A stretch of DNA of 46,659 nt. It comes from JAWPMV01 sp038527215. Its GTDB lineage: Bacteria; Bacteroidota; Bacteroidia; J057. Position 1 is the first letter of the stretch. Each line of letters begins with the position of its first letter. The position numbers were made by a program, and so were the translations under genes. Positions 1 through 10,500 of the stretch are shown in pieces. The notes beneath the pieces were generated by a model. The model searched no databases and was not told the DNA's origin. It was given only the letters and a program-made list of their open reading frames with translations. The DNA lies in contig JBCBGC010000057.1 of the NCBI GenBank assembly GCA_038527215.1, forward strand, positions 1 to 46,659, in the 5' to 3' direction.

Positions 1-3000
1 CAGATTTAGCGAACATTGCGACCCTTACTTATTCAGGTTCCAGTACAGCTGATAGCCTAACTGACAGTGCAACGGTCAGCATGATTGAGCCAAACCTAAC
101 TATAGAGATAGAAGATGGCGGGGGAACCTACGGAGCTGGCAGTACCATTCCTTATACCATCCGCATCATAAATGCCAATAATCAAGCTACTGCATACGGG
201 GTGGATTTCTCAAGTGTGATCCCTGCTGAACTTCTGGGAGGTACGGCAGACTTCTACGATAATATAAATCTGACCAATACTAGTAACAGTGTCCTGCTGA
301 CGGGTACCTCTACAGCTGTAAGCGGGGGCGATGTAAGCCTGGGTACCAGTGTCAATACTGGGGACCAACTAAGTTTGGCCTCTTTTGACTTACCTCCAGG
401 AGATACCTTGATCATCACGTTTGAATCTACTGTAATTAACAACGTAACAGCGGGTGGCAGCTTTGCTGTCAATGCTTCTGCTGATTATAACAGTTTGTTG
501 AATAACGACAGCCGGGGACGGAATAACAGTACCAATCCAGGCACGGTAGATGACGACAATGATGCTGACCTTAACAATTATGAAGAATCAGGTTCTACTA
601 CCTCTAACCTCACCGCGACGCTGGCAATCGTAAAAGCCTTAAATAGCCTTCACAACAATAATGATTTTACCATTGGAGATTCTATTCTCTACGATATTAG
701 AGTTGCCTTACCTGAAGGGATTACAAACTCCGTAATAATCGTTGACTCCCTTCCGGATGGCCTGGGTTTCATCGACGCAACCCGATCGGGTGGAGTCAAT
801 ATGAGTTTTAATACAGCGATGACCCATGATGGAGTAGTCGGGAATGCCGGGAAATTCACTTTTGATCTGAAAAATGTTACCAATACTGCAGATGGGGACA
901 TTACGAACGATACCCTTACCCTTACGTTGAACGTCCAGGTGTTGGATGATGGAACGAATAATGTGGATGGGAATACCCAGGATAATCAGGCTTCGGTAAC
1001 CAGCAGCATTAACCTGACCGTGGAAAATTCAAATACGCTGCAGGTTGATATCGTCGAGCCTGGTTTAACGGTAGGAATTAGCCCGTCCAATGCCACTCCT
1101 TCTCTCGGTGAAGAAGTAACATTTACCATTACGGTAGACAATACAGGAAACGCCATAGCCCATGACATAGATCTGGCCAGTGTTTTGAGGAATCTTTCTC
1201 TTACCTATTCTGGGACTTTTACCGCTAATGGCAGTGGATTTTCCCTGGATGGTACAGACCCGGATAGCCTTGTTTTTTCTGCGGATCAACTAGCCGTTGG
1301 AGGAAGCGTCTCCTTTAGCTTTACGGCTAAAGTCGATTCAAGCTCTACCCTGGACTCTGCCCTTACTGTACCACTTGCCCTGACCAGTGCCTATGATAGC
1401 CAGGATGGAAATCCTACTTCTCCCTGGACCGAAAGGAGCTATGATATATCCACCAATACTACAGTTACGCCGACCCTGCATATGATTGATGCAAAAAAGA
1501 CGGTCGTGTACACGGATGCAAATACGAATAATCAACTGGACCCGGGCGAAACGCTCACCTATACGGTGATTTTGACCAACAATACCGGAGCAGCAACTAC
1601 CAACACGGTATTTACAGATGTGATTCCAGCTGAAATCACTTATACAAACAGTAGCCTTACCACCACCAGCGGAACAGTCGATGATGGTAGTTCACCCATT
1701 CTCACAGTAAACTTAGGGACCATTAGTGCCGGGAGTTCCGATACCATTAGCTTCCAGGCTACGGTAAATGCAGGCTTAGCTGATGGCATGCTGATTTCTA
1801 ACCAGGGAAGCGCAAACAGTGATCAAACTGAGCCTGAACCGACCGATGTAGATGGTGTGGATGAAAATGGCGATCAGCCTACAGATATTTGGGTTGGGTC
1901 TGGACGCCCGTTGGAGCATATGCTATATGCCCCTAAAGTAGTGAGTTGGTTGACTGATACAGATGGTAGCGATGATGTAACGGTAACCGATATCATGCGG
2001 TATACCTTTATCCTCGAAAACCAAGGCAATACCCAGCTCACCAACGTAAGCTTGACCGATAATCTACCCGCTGGATTGAGCCTTTCTGCCGCCGGAACTC
2101 CTTCTGAGGGAAGTTTGACCACCGGGAGCTATCCAAGCATCAGTTGGACAGGTATTACCTTGGAAGTAGGGGAGATTGCTACCCTAAGCCTGGATGTCAG
2201 TATCGACGCTTTCGGAGGGGCTAGCCAAACTTTTTCCAACCAAGGCACGGCAAACTCAGACCAGACCTCTAGTGTCAGCACCGATGGTAACGGGTCCCCC
2301 TTGGATGGAAACCAGCCCACCGTATTCCAGGCGGTTAACAGCGGTACGGCAGCACCAGATATTGACGTGGAGAAGCGTTGGGTTCAGACCCTGGATACGG
2401 ACGAGGACGGCTTGGTAGATCCCACGGATCGTTACCGTTATCTTATCACCATCAGCAACTCGGGCTCAGCTTCTGCAACGGATGTGTTGTTCGCAGATGC
2501 TGCTCCTACCAATACGGTATTAGCCGGAGATTCGGTATTCACCAGCCAAGGTATCGTGCTCAGCGAGACTTCCGCAGATATCCAGGTCAATATTGGGACC
2601 CTTCCCCCTGGAGGAATAGCCACGGTTTCCTTTGAAGTGAGCCCAAGCAGCTCCTCCGACGGAGATTTGGTCCCCAACCAGGCGACCATCGTTTCTCCGG
2701 AAGTAAATGGGGGTTTGGCGCTTAGCAGTGATGATAATGCCGATGATGACGACGGACTTAATCCCACTCAGACCCCCATACATACTGGCAGTGGAACGCT
2801 TGATGCAGCCGATCTAACCAAGACGCTGACCGCCACCAGTGAAGGGGCCAGTTCCGGTACCAACGTATACATTGGGGAAGTCCTTACCTACGAAATTGAG
2901 ATCGTAGTACCGAAGGGATATGTCTATGATGCCGCCATATTGGACACCTTGCCAGAAGGGCTTAGGTACGTCAGTGGAACCGCCACCTTGAGTAGGACTT

Positions 3001-5360
3001 TTGGTACAGGCTTGCATGCCTCAGAGAATCCTGGCAGCATCAATGCTGCCAGCAGCGGTAGTACAGTTAATTTAACCGACGGGACTGATGTATCTATTGG
3101 GAGTAGCCGGTACATACGATTGTTCCTGGGGGACCTTATCAACAGCGACACGGATGGAACAGCCGAAACCTATACCCTGGCTTTTCAGGTAGTGGTTTCT
3201 AACGAAAGTGGGATTGGCAATGATGCGGGACAGAGCTTAACCAATGATGGGACCTTTACCTACCTGGACGGCATCAATCAATCTCAAACCCTGGCCACTG
3301 CTTCAGACCCTACCGTAACTATATTCGAACCAAATGTGGCGATAAGCCAGGCGGCTAGCAGCGCCTGGATGTTAACCGCAGGTGGGGTGATTGAATATAC
3401 CCTGACTATCACCAACCCCTCTGGTTCCTATGTCTCAACTGCTTACGACTTGGTGGTAACCGATTCCATCCCCTTTGATGCCGATGAGTGGGAAAGCATG
3501 AGTCTGGAAAGCACTTCAGGCACCGGAACTACCGGAGGGATTACCAACAATTCCGACCTGGTTAATGGGCAATTGAACATTGCCGTGGATTCACTTCCTG
3601 CGGGAGAGACGCTGACCCTGGTATTTCGAGCCACCGCAGATGGTGACCCGGAAATCACGACCGAAACGGACTCCATGAACAATATTACCTGGGTTACAGC
3701 GACCTCGCTGCCGGGTGCCCAGGGGAGTGGTAATTCTAGCCCGGGAGCAGCAGGTGCGATCAACGGGGAACGGACCAGTGGAGGGGACTATCCAGACAGT
3801 GATTATCAATACGCTGATACCACGACGCTAACTATTTATGACCTTGATTTTAGCAAAAGCATCTTAAATCCTCAGGCTTACTATGCCATTGGAGATACGA
3901 TAACCTATCAACTGAGCATAGCCGTACCAGATGGTGTTACGGTGGGTAGCAATGTCATTGAGGATGCCTTGCCTGCTGGCCTTACCTATATCACGAGCAG
4001 TCTTACCACAGCTTCAGGTAATGATTATCCCGCGGCCATTGTTACGGACCCTGGTACAGATTTTACCAGAGTAAGTACGAGCCCTGATACCTTACGGCTT
4101 AGCCTGGGTACCATCAGTAACAGCACCGGCACAGCTGACACCATCCTGATGACGTACTGGGCTTGGGTGGCAAATGATCTGAATAATCAATACAATGCTG
4201 GGACGGTCTCCGGAACAGAATTGGAGAACCAGGCGAAAGAACAGTTCTCTAACCCTGTCCATCCTGATGCGGCCTTCACAGATACCCTCAATGATAGTAC
4301 TTCTGCCTATGTGGGGGAACCCTATATTTCAATTAGTAATTCTATCACTAGTGGTGATGCCAATCCGGGAGGAACCATGTATTTCTCGGTTACGGTATCA
4401 AATACTGGCTCGAATACAGCTTACGACGTAAATGTTCAGGACGTAGCTACCCAATACCTGGAAAATATCGCAGACTTAACCGTTGCTGCTACTACGGGCG
4501 GAGCCTCAGGTCCTTCCGGATTTACTAACAACAATACGAACTGGGAAAGTTCAAACTTTGACATTCCCGCTGGAGGAAGTGTTACCATCACCTTTAGTGC
4601 GGAGATAGCCAGCGACGCGCCCTTGGGGACTATGGACCCCAATACGGTAACGGTGCGATTTTCCAGCCAGCCGGGGAGTGGTGCCCCCGTAGAGCGCGAC
4701 TCAACCAGTGGAGGTAATCAGGACGATCTGATTAACCTTAACAACTACATTGCCGCAAAGGATCCCACCACCGATTTAATTGTGTTTCCCATAGAGTTAT
4801 TGGATTTCCGGGCCCGCTGGATGAATGATCTGCAGATAGATGCGAAGATTGAATGGGTTACCGCAACGGAACTTAATAATGATTTCTTTTTGGTGGAGCG
4901 AAGCATGGATGGCCAGTTTTGGCTGGAAGTTGGAAAAGTCGATGGGGCAGGTAACAGCCAGATAGAAAAGACCTACGAACTTGAGGATAAAAAGGTCGGA
5001 TTTATCATCCCGGGTAACAGTGTTTTTTACCGGCTTAAGCAGGTTGACTTTGATGGTAAGTTCGCCTATTCCTCAAGGATAGAGCTTCTATTTGATAAAG
5101 ATCACGAGAACCTTGTAGTCTGGCCAAACCCCTTTGAAGGAAGTCTTCAGGTCGCCCTTTTGGGAGATTGGCAAGCTGAGAAAATGACCTTGATTGATGG
5201 AGCCGGACGCATCGTTCATGTCCACGAGGTCTCCCAAACTGCAAACCGACAAAGAATACAGATCCCAGGGCTTGAAAGCTTAGCTGCTGGTACCTATTAC
5301 CTGGTAGTCGAGTTAGTCAATGGTGAGAAAAAAATGGCGAAAGTAACAAAAGCGGATTAG
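1..5360 (+). CDS. DUF11-repeat surface protein with T9SS sorting domain (5' partial)
   Basis: The reading frame is open from the first bases of the window, so the N-terminus lies outside; the ATG at 81 is internal. About 1,785 residues are visible. Most are tandem DUF11/isopeptide-type beta-sandwich modules, roughly nine, each with the recurring pattern 'G(D/E)xxTYxIxxxN', then 'xVxDxLPxGLxY', then 'NQGxANSDQ' or a similar Asp/Asn-rich spacer. From about codon 1590 of the ATG-based numbering the sequence changes to 'IELLDFRARW...IEWVTATELNNDFFLVERS', a module common just before Bacteroidota sorting domains. It ends in a type IX C-terminal domain (VVWPNPFEG ... LAAGTYYLVVE). I infer a cell-surface or secreted adhesin-like protein exported by SprA/PorU machinery. 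Ligand and substrate are unknown. A weak hairpin follows the stop. Confidence 0.9.
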   Translation, partial: DLANIATLTYSGSSTADSLTDSATVSMIEPNLTIEIEDGGGTYGAGSTIPYTIRIINANNQATAYGVDFSSVIPAELLGGTADFYDNINLTNTSNSVLLTGTSTAVSGGDVSLGTSVNTGDQLSLASFDLPPGDTLIITFESTVINNVTAGGSFAVNASADYNSLLNNDSRGRNNSTNPGTVDDDNDADLNNYEESGSTTSNLTATLAIVKALNSLHNNNDFTIGDSILYDIRVALPEGITNSVIIVDSLPDGLGFIDATRSGGVNMSFNTAMTHDGVVGNAGKFTFDLKNVTNTADGDITNDTLTLTLNVQVLDDGTNNVDGNTQDNQASVTSSINLTVENSNTLQVDIVEPGLTVGISPSNATPSLGEEVTFTITVDNTGNAIAHDIDLASVLRNLSLTYSGTFTANGSGFSLDGTDPDSLVFSADQLAVGGSVSFSFTAKVDSSSTLDSALTVPLALTSAYDSQDGNPTSPWTERSYDISTNTTVTPTLHMIDAKKTVVYTDANTNNQLDPGETLTYTVILTNNTGAATTNTVFTDVIPAEITYTNSSLTTTSGTVDDGSSPILTVNLGTISAGSSDTISFQATVNAGLADGMLISNQGSANSDQTEPEPTDVDGVDENGDQPTDIWVGSGRPLEHMLYAPKVVSWLTDTDGSDDVTVTDIMRYTFILENQGNTQLTNVSLTDNLPAGLSLSAAGTPSEGSLTTGSYPSISWTGITLEVGEIATLSLDVSIDAFGGASQTFSNQGTANSDQTSSVSTDGNGSPLDGNQPTVFQAVNSGTAAPDIDVEKRWVQTLDTDEDGLVDPTDRYRYLITISNSGSASATDVLFADAAPTNTVLAGDSVFTSQGIVLSETSADIQVNIGTLPPGGIATVSFEVSPSSSSDGDLVPNQATIVSPEVNGGLALSSDDNADDDDGLNPTQTPIHTGSGTLDAADLTKTLTATSEGASSGTNVYIGEVLTYEIEIVVPKGYVYDAAILDTLPEGLRYVSGTATLSRTFGTGLHASENPGSINAASSGSTVNLTDGTDVSIGSSRYIRLFLGDLINSDTDGTAETYTLAFQVVVSNESGIGNDAGQSLTNDGTFTYLDGINQSQTLATASDPTVTIFEPNVAISQAASSAWMLTAGGVIEYTLTITNPSGSYVSTAYDLVVTDSIPFDADEWESMSLESTSGTGTTGGITNNSDLVNGQLNIAVDSLPAGETLTLVFRATADGDPEITTETDSMNNITWVTATSLPGAQGSGNSSPGAAGAINGERTSGGDYPDSDYQYADTTTLTIYDLDFSKSILNPQAYYAIGDTITYQLSIAVPDGVTVGSNVIEDALPAGLTYITSSLTTASGNDYPAAIVTDPGTDFTRVSTSPDTLRLSLGTISNSTGTADTILMTYWAWVANDLNNQYNAGTVSGTELENQAKEQFSNPVHPDAAFTDTLNDSTSAYVGEPYISISNSITSGDANPGGTMYFSVTVSNTGSNTAYDVNVQDVATQYLENIADLTVAATTGGASGPSGFTNNNTNWESSNFDIPAGGSVTITFSAEIASDAPLGTMDPNTVTVRFSSQPGSGAPVERDSTSGGNQDDLINLNNYIAAKDPTTDLIVFPIELLDFRARWMNDLQIDAKIEWVTATELNNDFFLVERSMDGQFWLEVGKVDGAGNSQIEKTYELEDKKVGFIIPGNSVFYRLKQVDFDGKFAYSSRIELLFDKDHENLVVWPNPFEGSLQVALLGDWQAEKMTLIDGAGRIVHVHEVSQTANRQRIQIPGLESLAAGTYYLVVELVNGEKKMAKVTKAD

Positions 5361-5387
5361 GAGGAAGCAGGTTAGATTGGGTTTTAT

Positions 5388-5414
5388 GGGAGAGGGCTGT
5401 AAAGTACCTCTCCC
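5388..5414 (+). terminator. Probable hairpin terminator after the DUF11 protein
   Basis: GGGAGAGG (5388-5395) pairs perfectly with CCTCTCCC (5407-5414) across a 12-nt loop, 28 bases after the stop codon. Only a short T-run (TTT, then CCATTT) follows, so intrinsic termination is plausible but not strong. Confidence 0.5.
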
Positions 5415-5485
5415 TTTCCATTTAGTTTCCACTTGTTAGAAGTTTCCTGAGGCTTGACAATTATGGAATTGTAGTCTGCAGCCAT

Positions 5486-5731
5486 TTATCTGTATTTAAG
5501 CATGACTTGATAATCCGGTGAGTAATACCATTTTTCAAAGTTCTCCTTACTCGCAAACTTCATTAGCACATTATGTGAATATTTCCAAGCTCTTTCGAGC
5601 AATAAAGGTCTTCGGTCCGCCGCCAGAATCTCCAATTCGAAGACATCAGACTCTTTACCTTCTTGGGCTACATACTGTTGATACTCCTCCCAATCTTTGA
5701 TGTTGATCCTAGTGATAAGATAGTAACTCAT
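5486..5731 (-). CDS. Short DUF1330-like protein
   Basis: This 81-residue protein starts MSYYLITRINIKDWEEYQQY and contains 'NVLMKFASKENFEKWYYSPDYQ'. That matches the ferredoxin-like DUF1330 pattern, in which a beta strand is followed by 'xAxxWYxSPEYQ'. DUF1330 proteins are small cytoplasmic alpha/beta-barrel dimers of unknown biochemical role. It stops about ten to twenty residues earlier than usual after the SPEYQ-like motif, so it may be slightly C-terminally truncated. The ATG is at 5729-5731, and no strong ribosome binding site is visible, as is usual for this phylum. It converges on the DUF11 gene. The family assignment rests on the C-terminal motif only. Confidence 0.55.
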   Translation of the reverse strand: MSYYLITRINIKDWEEYQQYVAQEGKESDVFELEILAADRRPLLLERAWKYSHNVLMKFASKENFEKWYYSPDYQVMLKYR

Positions 5732-5835
5732 ATGTTGGAATTAGTTACCCTGCAGCCAGGTTTGATTTTTTACCTTTTCTTATTCCATCTTACTTTAGAA
5801 TGATAATGAGATAAGGAGCCAAATTTGAGCCAAGA

Positions 5836-6294
5836 TTATGGTTTTGGGCAAATCACTTGAATCCCTTCTTTCTCAAAGAAATGTTTTAACTGTCGCTTTG
5901 TCCTTTTGTACTTAACCGGTACTCCCTTCGTCCAACCATAGATCGTACTTTCATCTACTCCAATCCTCCTGGCAAGCTCATTTCGCCTAATCCCCTTTTG
6001 CCTTCTATATCTCAACAGCACGCTACCCAAGCTCATATCCCCATCATCAAGGGGATCATATCCTAGGAAAGCAATAATCGCTGGCCAGTAATTGATCTTG
6101 GGAAAAGAATGGTTAAGCTCCCAATTGGTAATCGTTTCTACGGATGAACCCAGGAGCTTAGCCAGTTCGGGTTGCGATAATCCTCTGTCCATTCGAGCTT
6201 TGCGAATATGGTCTCCAACCGTGGATAAAGTTGTTGGATAGCCTTTGGGAAGGGGTTTTGTGCCAATTAGAGTAAAGTGACAAAAAGGCTCCAC
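5836..6294 (-). CDS. Double XRE-type HTH protein with a chimeric N-terminus
   Basis: The open frame encodes 152 residues. Residues about 28-85 (VGDHIRKARMDRGLSQPELAKLLG...) form an XRE/Cro helix-turn-helix. A second HTH follows at about 98-130 (LRYRRQKGIRRNELARRIGVDESTIYGW). Similar small proteins with a 'KPLPKGYPxxLxTxGDHIRKRRLDLGL' lead-in are common in bacteria and presumably bind DNA. The first dozen residues (MEPFCHFTLIGT) are encoded in the chimeric boundary of the comM-fragment repeat at 6238-6785. The natural 5' end has therefore probably been replaced. The only other nearby Met is at the start of the first HTH (MDRGLSQ). It may be a 5'-truncated, possibly inactive gene. Target unknown. 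Confidence 0.6.
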   Translation of the reverse strand: MEPFCHFTLIGTKPLPKGYPTTLSTVGDHIRKARMDRGLSQPELAKLLGSSVETITNWELNHSFPKINYWPAIIAFLGYDPLDDGDMSLGSVLLRYRRQKGIRRNELARRIGVDESTIYGWTKGVPVKYKRTKRQLKHFFEKEGIQVICPKP

Positions 6295-6785
6295 ATCCCT
6301 GCATGTGCGGCTTCTTCAACCACCCCACCAAAGAGTGCGTCTGCTCGCCCCACCAGGTCCACAAATACTTCAACAAAATCTCCGGTCCCCTCATGGACCG
6401 CATCGACATGCACATCGAGGTAACGCCCGTGCCATTTGAGGAGCTGTCCACCTTGCAGGAAGGAGAATCCAGTAACGACATTCGTGACCGGGTAGTGCAG
6501 GCCCGGCAGATCCAGCGGGCCCGCTTCGCTGAGCAGCCCGGCATTCACGCCAATGCCATGATGCCTTCCCATCAGGTGCGCAAGGTCTGTCCCATCGACA
6601 GCCAGGGCGAAGCCCTCCTCAAAGTAGCCATGAAAAAGCTGGACCTCAGTGCCCGGGCCTATGACCGGATTTTGAAGGTGTCTCGAACCATTGCGGATTT
6701 AGCGGAGGCAGAGAAGATTTTGCCCGAGCATCTGGCCGAGGCGATTCAGTATAGGAGTTTGGATCGGGAGAGTTGGGGCGGGTGA
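6238..6785 (+). pseudogene. comM: comM/YifB (Mg-chelatase family) 3' fragment, repeat copy 1
   Basis: From about 6289 the frame reads HPCMCGFFNHPTK...CSPHQVHKYFNKISGPLMDRIDMHIEV and continues to the stop at 6785 (RSLDRESWGG). This is the C-terminal ~165 residues of ComM/YifB, a AAA+ Mg-chelatase-like helicase used in transformation. It carries the zinc-ribbon Cys cluster (HPCMCG...CVC) and the C-terminal lid (ARAYDRILKVSRTIADLAE). The Walker A and B portion is absent. The residues just before 'PCMCG' (KSDKKAPH in copy 2) do not match the expected '...AxxNPCPCG' lead-in. The fragment therefore has no natural start and is a broken or carried piece. The whole 548-bp unit recurs at 12753-13300 without net indels, and its last 65 bp recur at 14668-14732. 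Confidence 0.85.
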
Positions 6786-7553
6786 GGAGGATGTATCGTT
6801 TGGCTTAGTGAAATCATATTTATATTTCCTGGCCTTGCAAAGACTCCTTGTTCGATAATCCTATTTGGACGCCTACAAATTGTTAGATACTCACCAATCC
6901 AATAATGCTGGTGATTCCTTACAAATTACTTCCAGTATCATTAATTGAGAATTGGTTGAATGCCAGTGATTATTTATTTGTAATTCGTTTTCAGTTAGAT
7001 TGAACCAAATACCTAATAATTTTTAATAGGCGAGCCATTCTCGTTTGGATCCATAAATCAGATTGGGTAAATGACGCCAAATCGCTTAGGAGTGGTTTTT
7101 TGCTTGGACTAGATCGGAGCATGACAGGATCAGGGGGTAAGAGAATAGGTTTTCTAAACCATATTCTTCTGGCGTAAAAAAATTCATATAATTTAAATAT
7201 GTATGCTGCTTAAACGGATTTATAATTAAAAATTCCCTATTTTGAATTTATTTTACTCAATAGGCATTTAGGAATTTTAGGCCATGTGCCATGCCAATTC
7301 GCTACAGATATTGTCATATATGTAAAGGTCTGGATAAACCTCAGGAATGACTGAGAATCTAGGTGAAATTGGCTTAGTCTCCCTGTAATGAAGAGGCTTT
7401 TCCTATTAAACATGACGAGCGGATGGCAATTTGTACCTCACAGGTCAAGGGACATGGAGCTGCTGAAAACACGCTTATCTAAAAGCATTCGCTGCTTGCC
7501 ATTAAAGAGTTGAGGGGGCTGATTAAGCCTTCGTCTCAAATACTGGGAGAATT
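6786..7553. other. 768-bp AT-rich intergenic region upstream of the GAF kinase
   Basis: No credible coding sequence is present on either strand. It is markedly more AT-rich than the comM fragment that precedes it. The last part presumably holds the promoter for the kinase/REC-CHAT operon, but I see no convincing Bacteroidota TTTG / TAnnTTTG promoter. GGGAGAATT just before the ATG at 7554 is a weak ribosome binding site. Confidence 0.6.
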
Positions 7554-10500
7554 ATGCAAAAGGATGACTACAAGAAGCACAGTAAATTAGCCTTACTGGA
7601 TATATTTAGTAAAAATGTTGAAACACTTTTTGAAAATCGTAATCAAACCTCTCATCATCTGCTAGAGCAAATAGTCATCAACCTACATCAATATTTCTCT
7701 TGGACTTTTGCTTGGTGGGAATACAAGAATGATAGTAAAGTGGGAATCTGCTTGAAGCAGGAAGCTATTGCTGGAGAAGTAGAGTTCTCTATTTTTGGTA
7801 CTGACGTGATTACCAAAAGTACCAGCCATGCTCATGAGTTCTGGCAGGCTCTTTCCCAGCGGGCTAGTAGCTTGTTACCCATGCCAGCGAAGGATCAGCC
7901 CACATCTCCTTCGTCGCAGATATCCTCCTTCATTGTTGTCCCTATGATGAACAGTGGAGAAATGATGGGAGCGTTGACCGTTCTCCCACTTACTGGCCAA
8001 GAGTTTGTCCAGGAGGACATTTTTTTGATGAATCTAGTTGCCCAATCCCTGAACCACCTCTTTCATTTAAACGGCAATTCCAGTAATTCTTTACTTGCCA
8101 TCTTAGGTGCTCAGACTGATAGTGAATCTTTCGACCAGATTATCGAGGCGGCCATGCAGTTGTTGAAGGCCAAAGGGGCAGTCTTGTATATCAAATCACC
8201 CAAAGAAGATAGTATCGTGGCTCAGGCCGTGAAAGGGATTAATATCAAAAAAGGATATTCCCTGAAATTTGGGGAGGGTATGGCAGGTTTTTTAATGACC
8301 AGTGATCTTCCATACCTACTTGTTCATGATTTTCAGCAATCGCCTTATTTCTCAGAAAGGTTTGCTGAAGCAGATTTTTCGAAGGTATTAGAGGTGCCGC
8401 TCTTCCTAAGTGATGGGATTAAGACTGGGGTTCTCGCAGTAGTAAATGAGTTTGAAAACTTTAATGAGAATCAGGTCGGTATTCTAAAACAACTGGCAGA
8501 TCAGGCGATGCTTATTTGGGAGCATAACCAAAATCGGGAAATCCTCAAAAAGCAACTCCAGGACTCTAACTCCTTCCGGGAAGTTGTCAGAAGATTATAT
8601 CATGAGGTAAACCATCGCCAGAGCTTGTTTGACAGAATTACGCAGGAAGTAATGAATTTCTCGCGTGCAAGTCAGGCTACTTTGTTTTTACCCTTTTCTG
8701 AACATCGTAAAACTATCTTAAAGGCTGTCTCCACTCTAGGGACTCATTCTCTATCGAGCTTCAATGATTTTTCTTTTGAACCTGGTAATCCGGATAGAGA
8801 AGGAATTGTAGGTTATGTATTCAAAACAAAAGAAGAACTTCACACAGATGATCCTGAAAATCACCCATCTTTTGTTGGAGATCCTTTTGTGAAAACCAAA
8901 CCAGAAGCCATGATCGGGCTACCCATCTATCTCAATGAGCAGGTAGTTGGGGTCCTATGCATGGATTACAATAAGAACAGAGTAGATAGTGAGGACGAGA
9001 TCAGAATGCTCGCGCTAATTTTGCAGCAGGTAGCCGCCGTCTTACAGGTCAATAATGGATTAAACCTCATCCGTAATGTAAATAAAATCATCATTGACCA
9101 GAATCAGCTTGATTCAATGATTGGCGCAATATGCGAATTTACACTGGGGCAATTTTTAGCTCAGGGCATGGACATACACATTTTTCGGGGCACTGGGAAA
9201 AATATTGAAATAGATAAAAGTATTCGCGCGCCTTTCGATCCCCACTTCCCTAAATCCCGGTTTGGAAACTCTCCACATAGTTTGGTCAAAAATGTAATAG
9301 AAAGAGATACCCCCTTAGTGATTCCTGACATCGCTCACTATAAAGGGGATTTTGGTCTAAACCCAGATATTACGGAATACATCACCTACAAATCTCTTAT
9401 AGGCTTAAAGTTGGTATATGGTAAAGAAATTCTTGGTGCGTTATTCCTGAATTTTACCAAATACAGAGGCTTCTCGGATATTGAGAAATCATTCCTTGGA
9501 CAACTGGCTGATCAGGTAGCCATCGGCATAAAGAAAATTGAATTAAGCAGCCGCCAGGTCAAGCAGCGCGACCTCATGATTAACGCCGTGAATTATATTT
9601 CAGGGTTGGTCGGAAATATCGTTGAGGATGATTCCACGGATATTTTACAGCATATACTCGTACAGGTTCTAGGACTGGTAGACGAACTATCATTGGGAGA
9701 AGTACGGCTATATAACTCAAAAACGAATAGTCTGGAAGTTAAGGCATGTTTTCCTGAAAATGTCTACGCCAACCAGGAATACCTGCATATGCCGATGAAC
9801 AAAGGCCTGACCAGTGCTGCGTATAAAACTCGTCAGGTTATCATAGCCAATGACGTCTCTTTGGAGAGTCAATATGAGCCCAGTCATAAACCAACGAATT
9901 CAGAAGCTGTTTTTCCGATTCGTGTGAGAGGGGAAACCATTGGGGTACTAAACATCGAACATCCTCATAAAAATGCATTCAGCCAGTCGGAAGAAAAGCT
10001 GGGAATTGCCTTCGCAAACTTGATCGGTGTAGCTTTGGAACATAACCGGATGCTTAAAGCTGAGCTGGAAACTTATCTGAACATCAGCCAAGCCTTTGTT
10101 AAAGGAGGCAAATTGAAAGAAATGCTTTCAACTGTGATTTCCTTGGTGGATAGAATTTTCGGTAGGACCTTGGTAACCTCCTTTTGGATAATGGGCCAAG
10201 GTGAATTGGGCAATCTACAGGAAATGATTTCCGTGGGGACTGGAAGGACAACCGTAAGGACCAGTGGTTATGATCAAGGCATTGTGGGTTGGGTGGCCAC
10301 GCACAAAAAGCCCTTGAAGATAGCCGACGTATCCAAAGATGAGCGATATTTTCCTGGAGTACCTAAGACTAAATCTGAGCTATGTCTACCAATCATCGTT
10401 TCGGGAGAACTTTTTGGTGTACTCAATATCGAAAGCGAAAGAGTAAATGCTTTTTCAGACTATGACTTAAAGATGGCAGAAGTCATCTCGATCGTTCTAG

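Noticed and set aside
6303..6572. Minus-strand open frames antisense to the comM fragments (also 12670-13087)
   Set aside because: Both copies show the same antisense frames because the DNA is duplicated; the sense strand gives clear ComM protein similarity.
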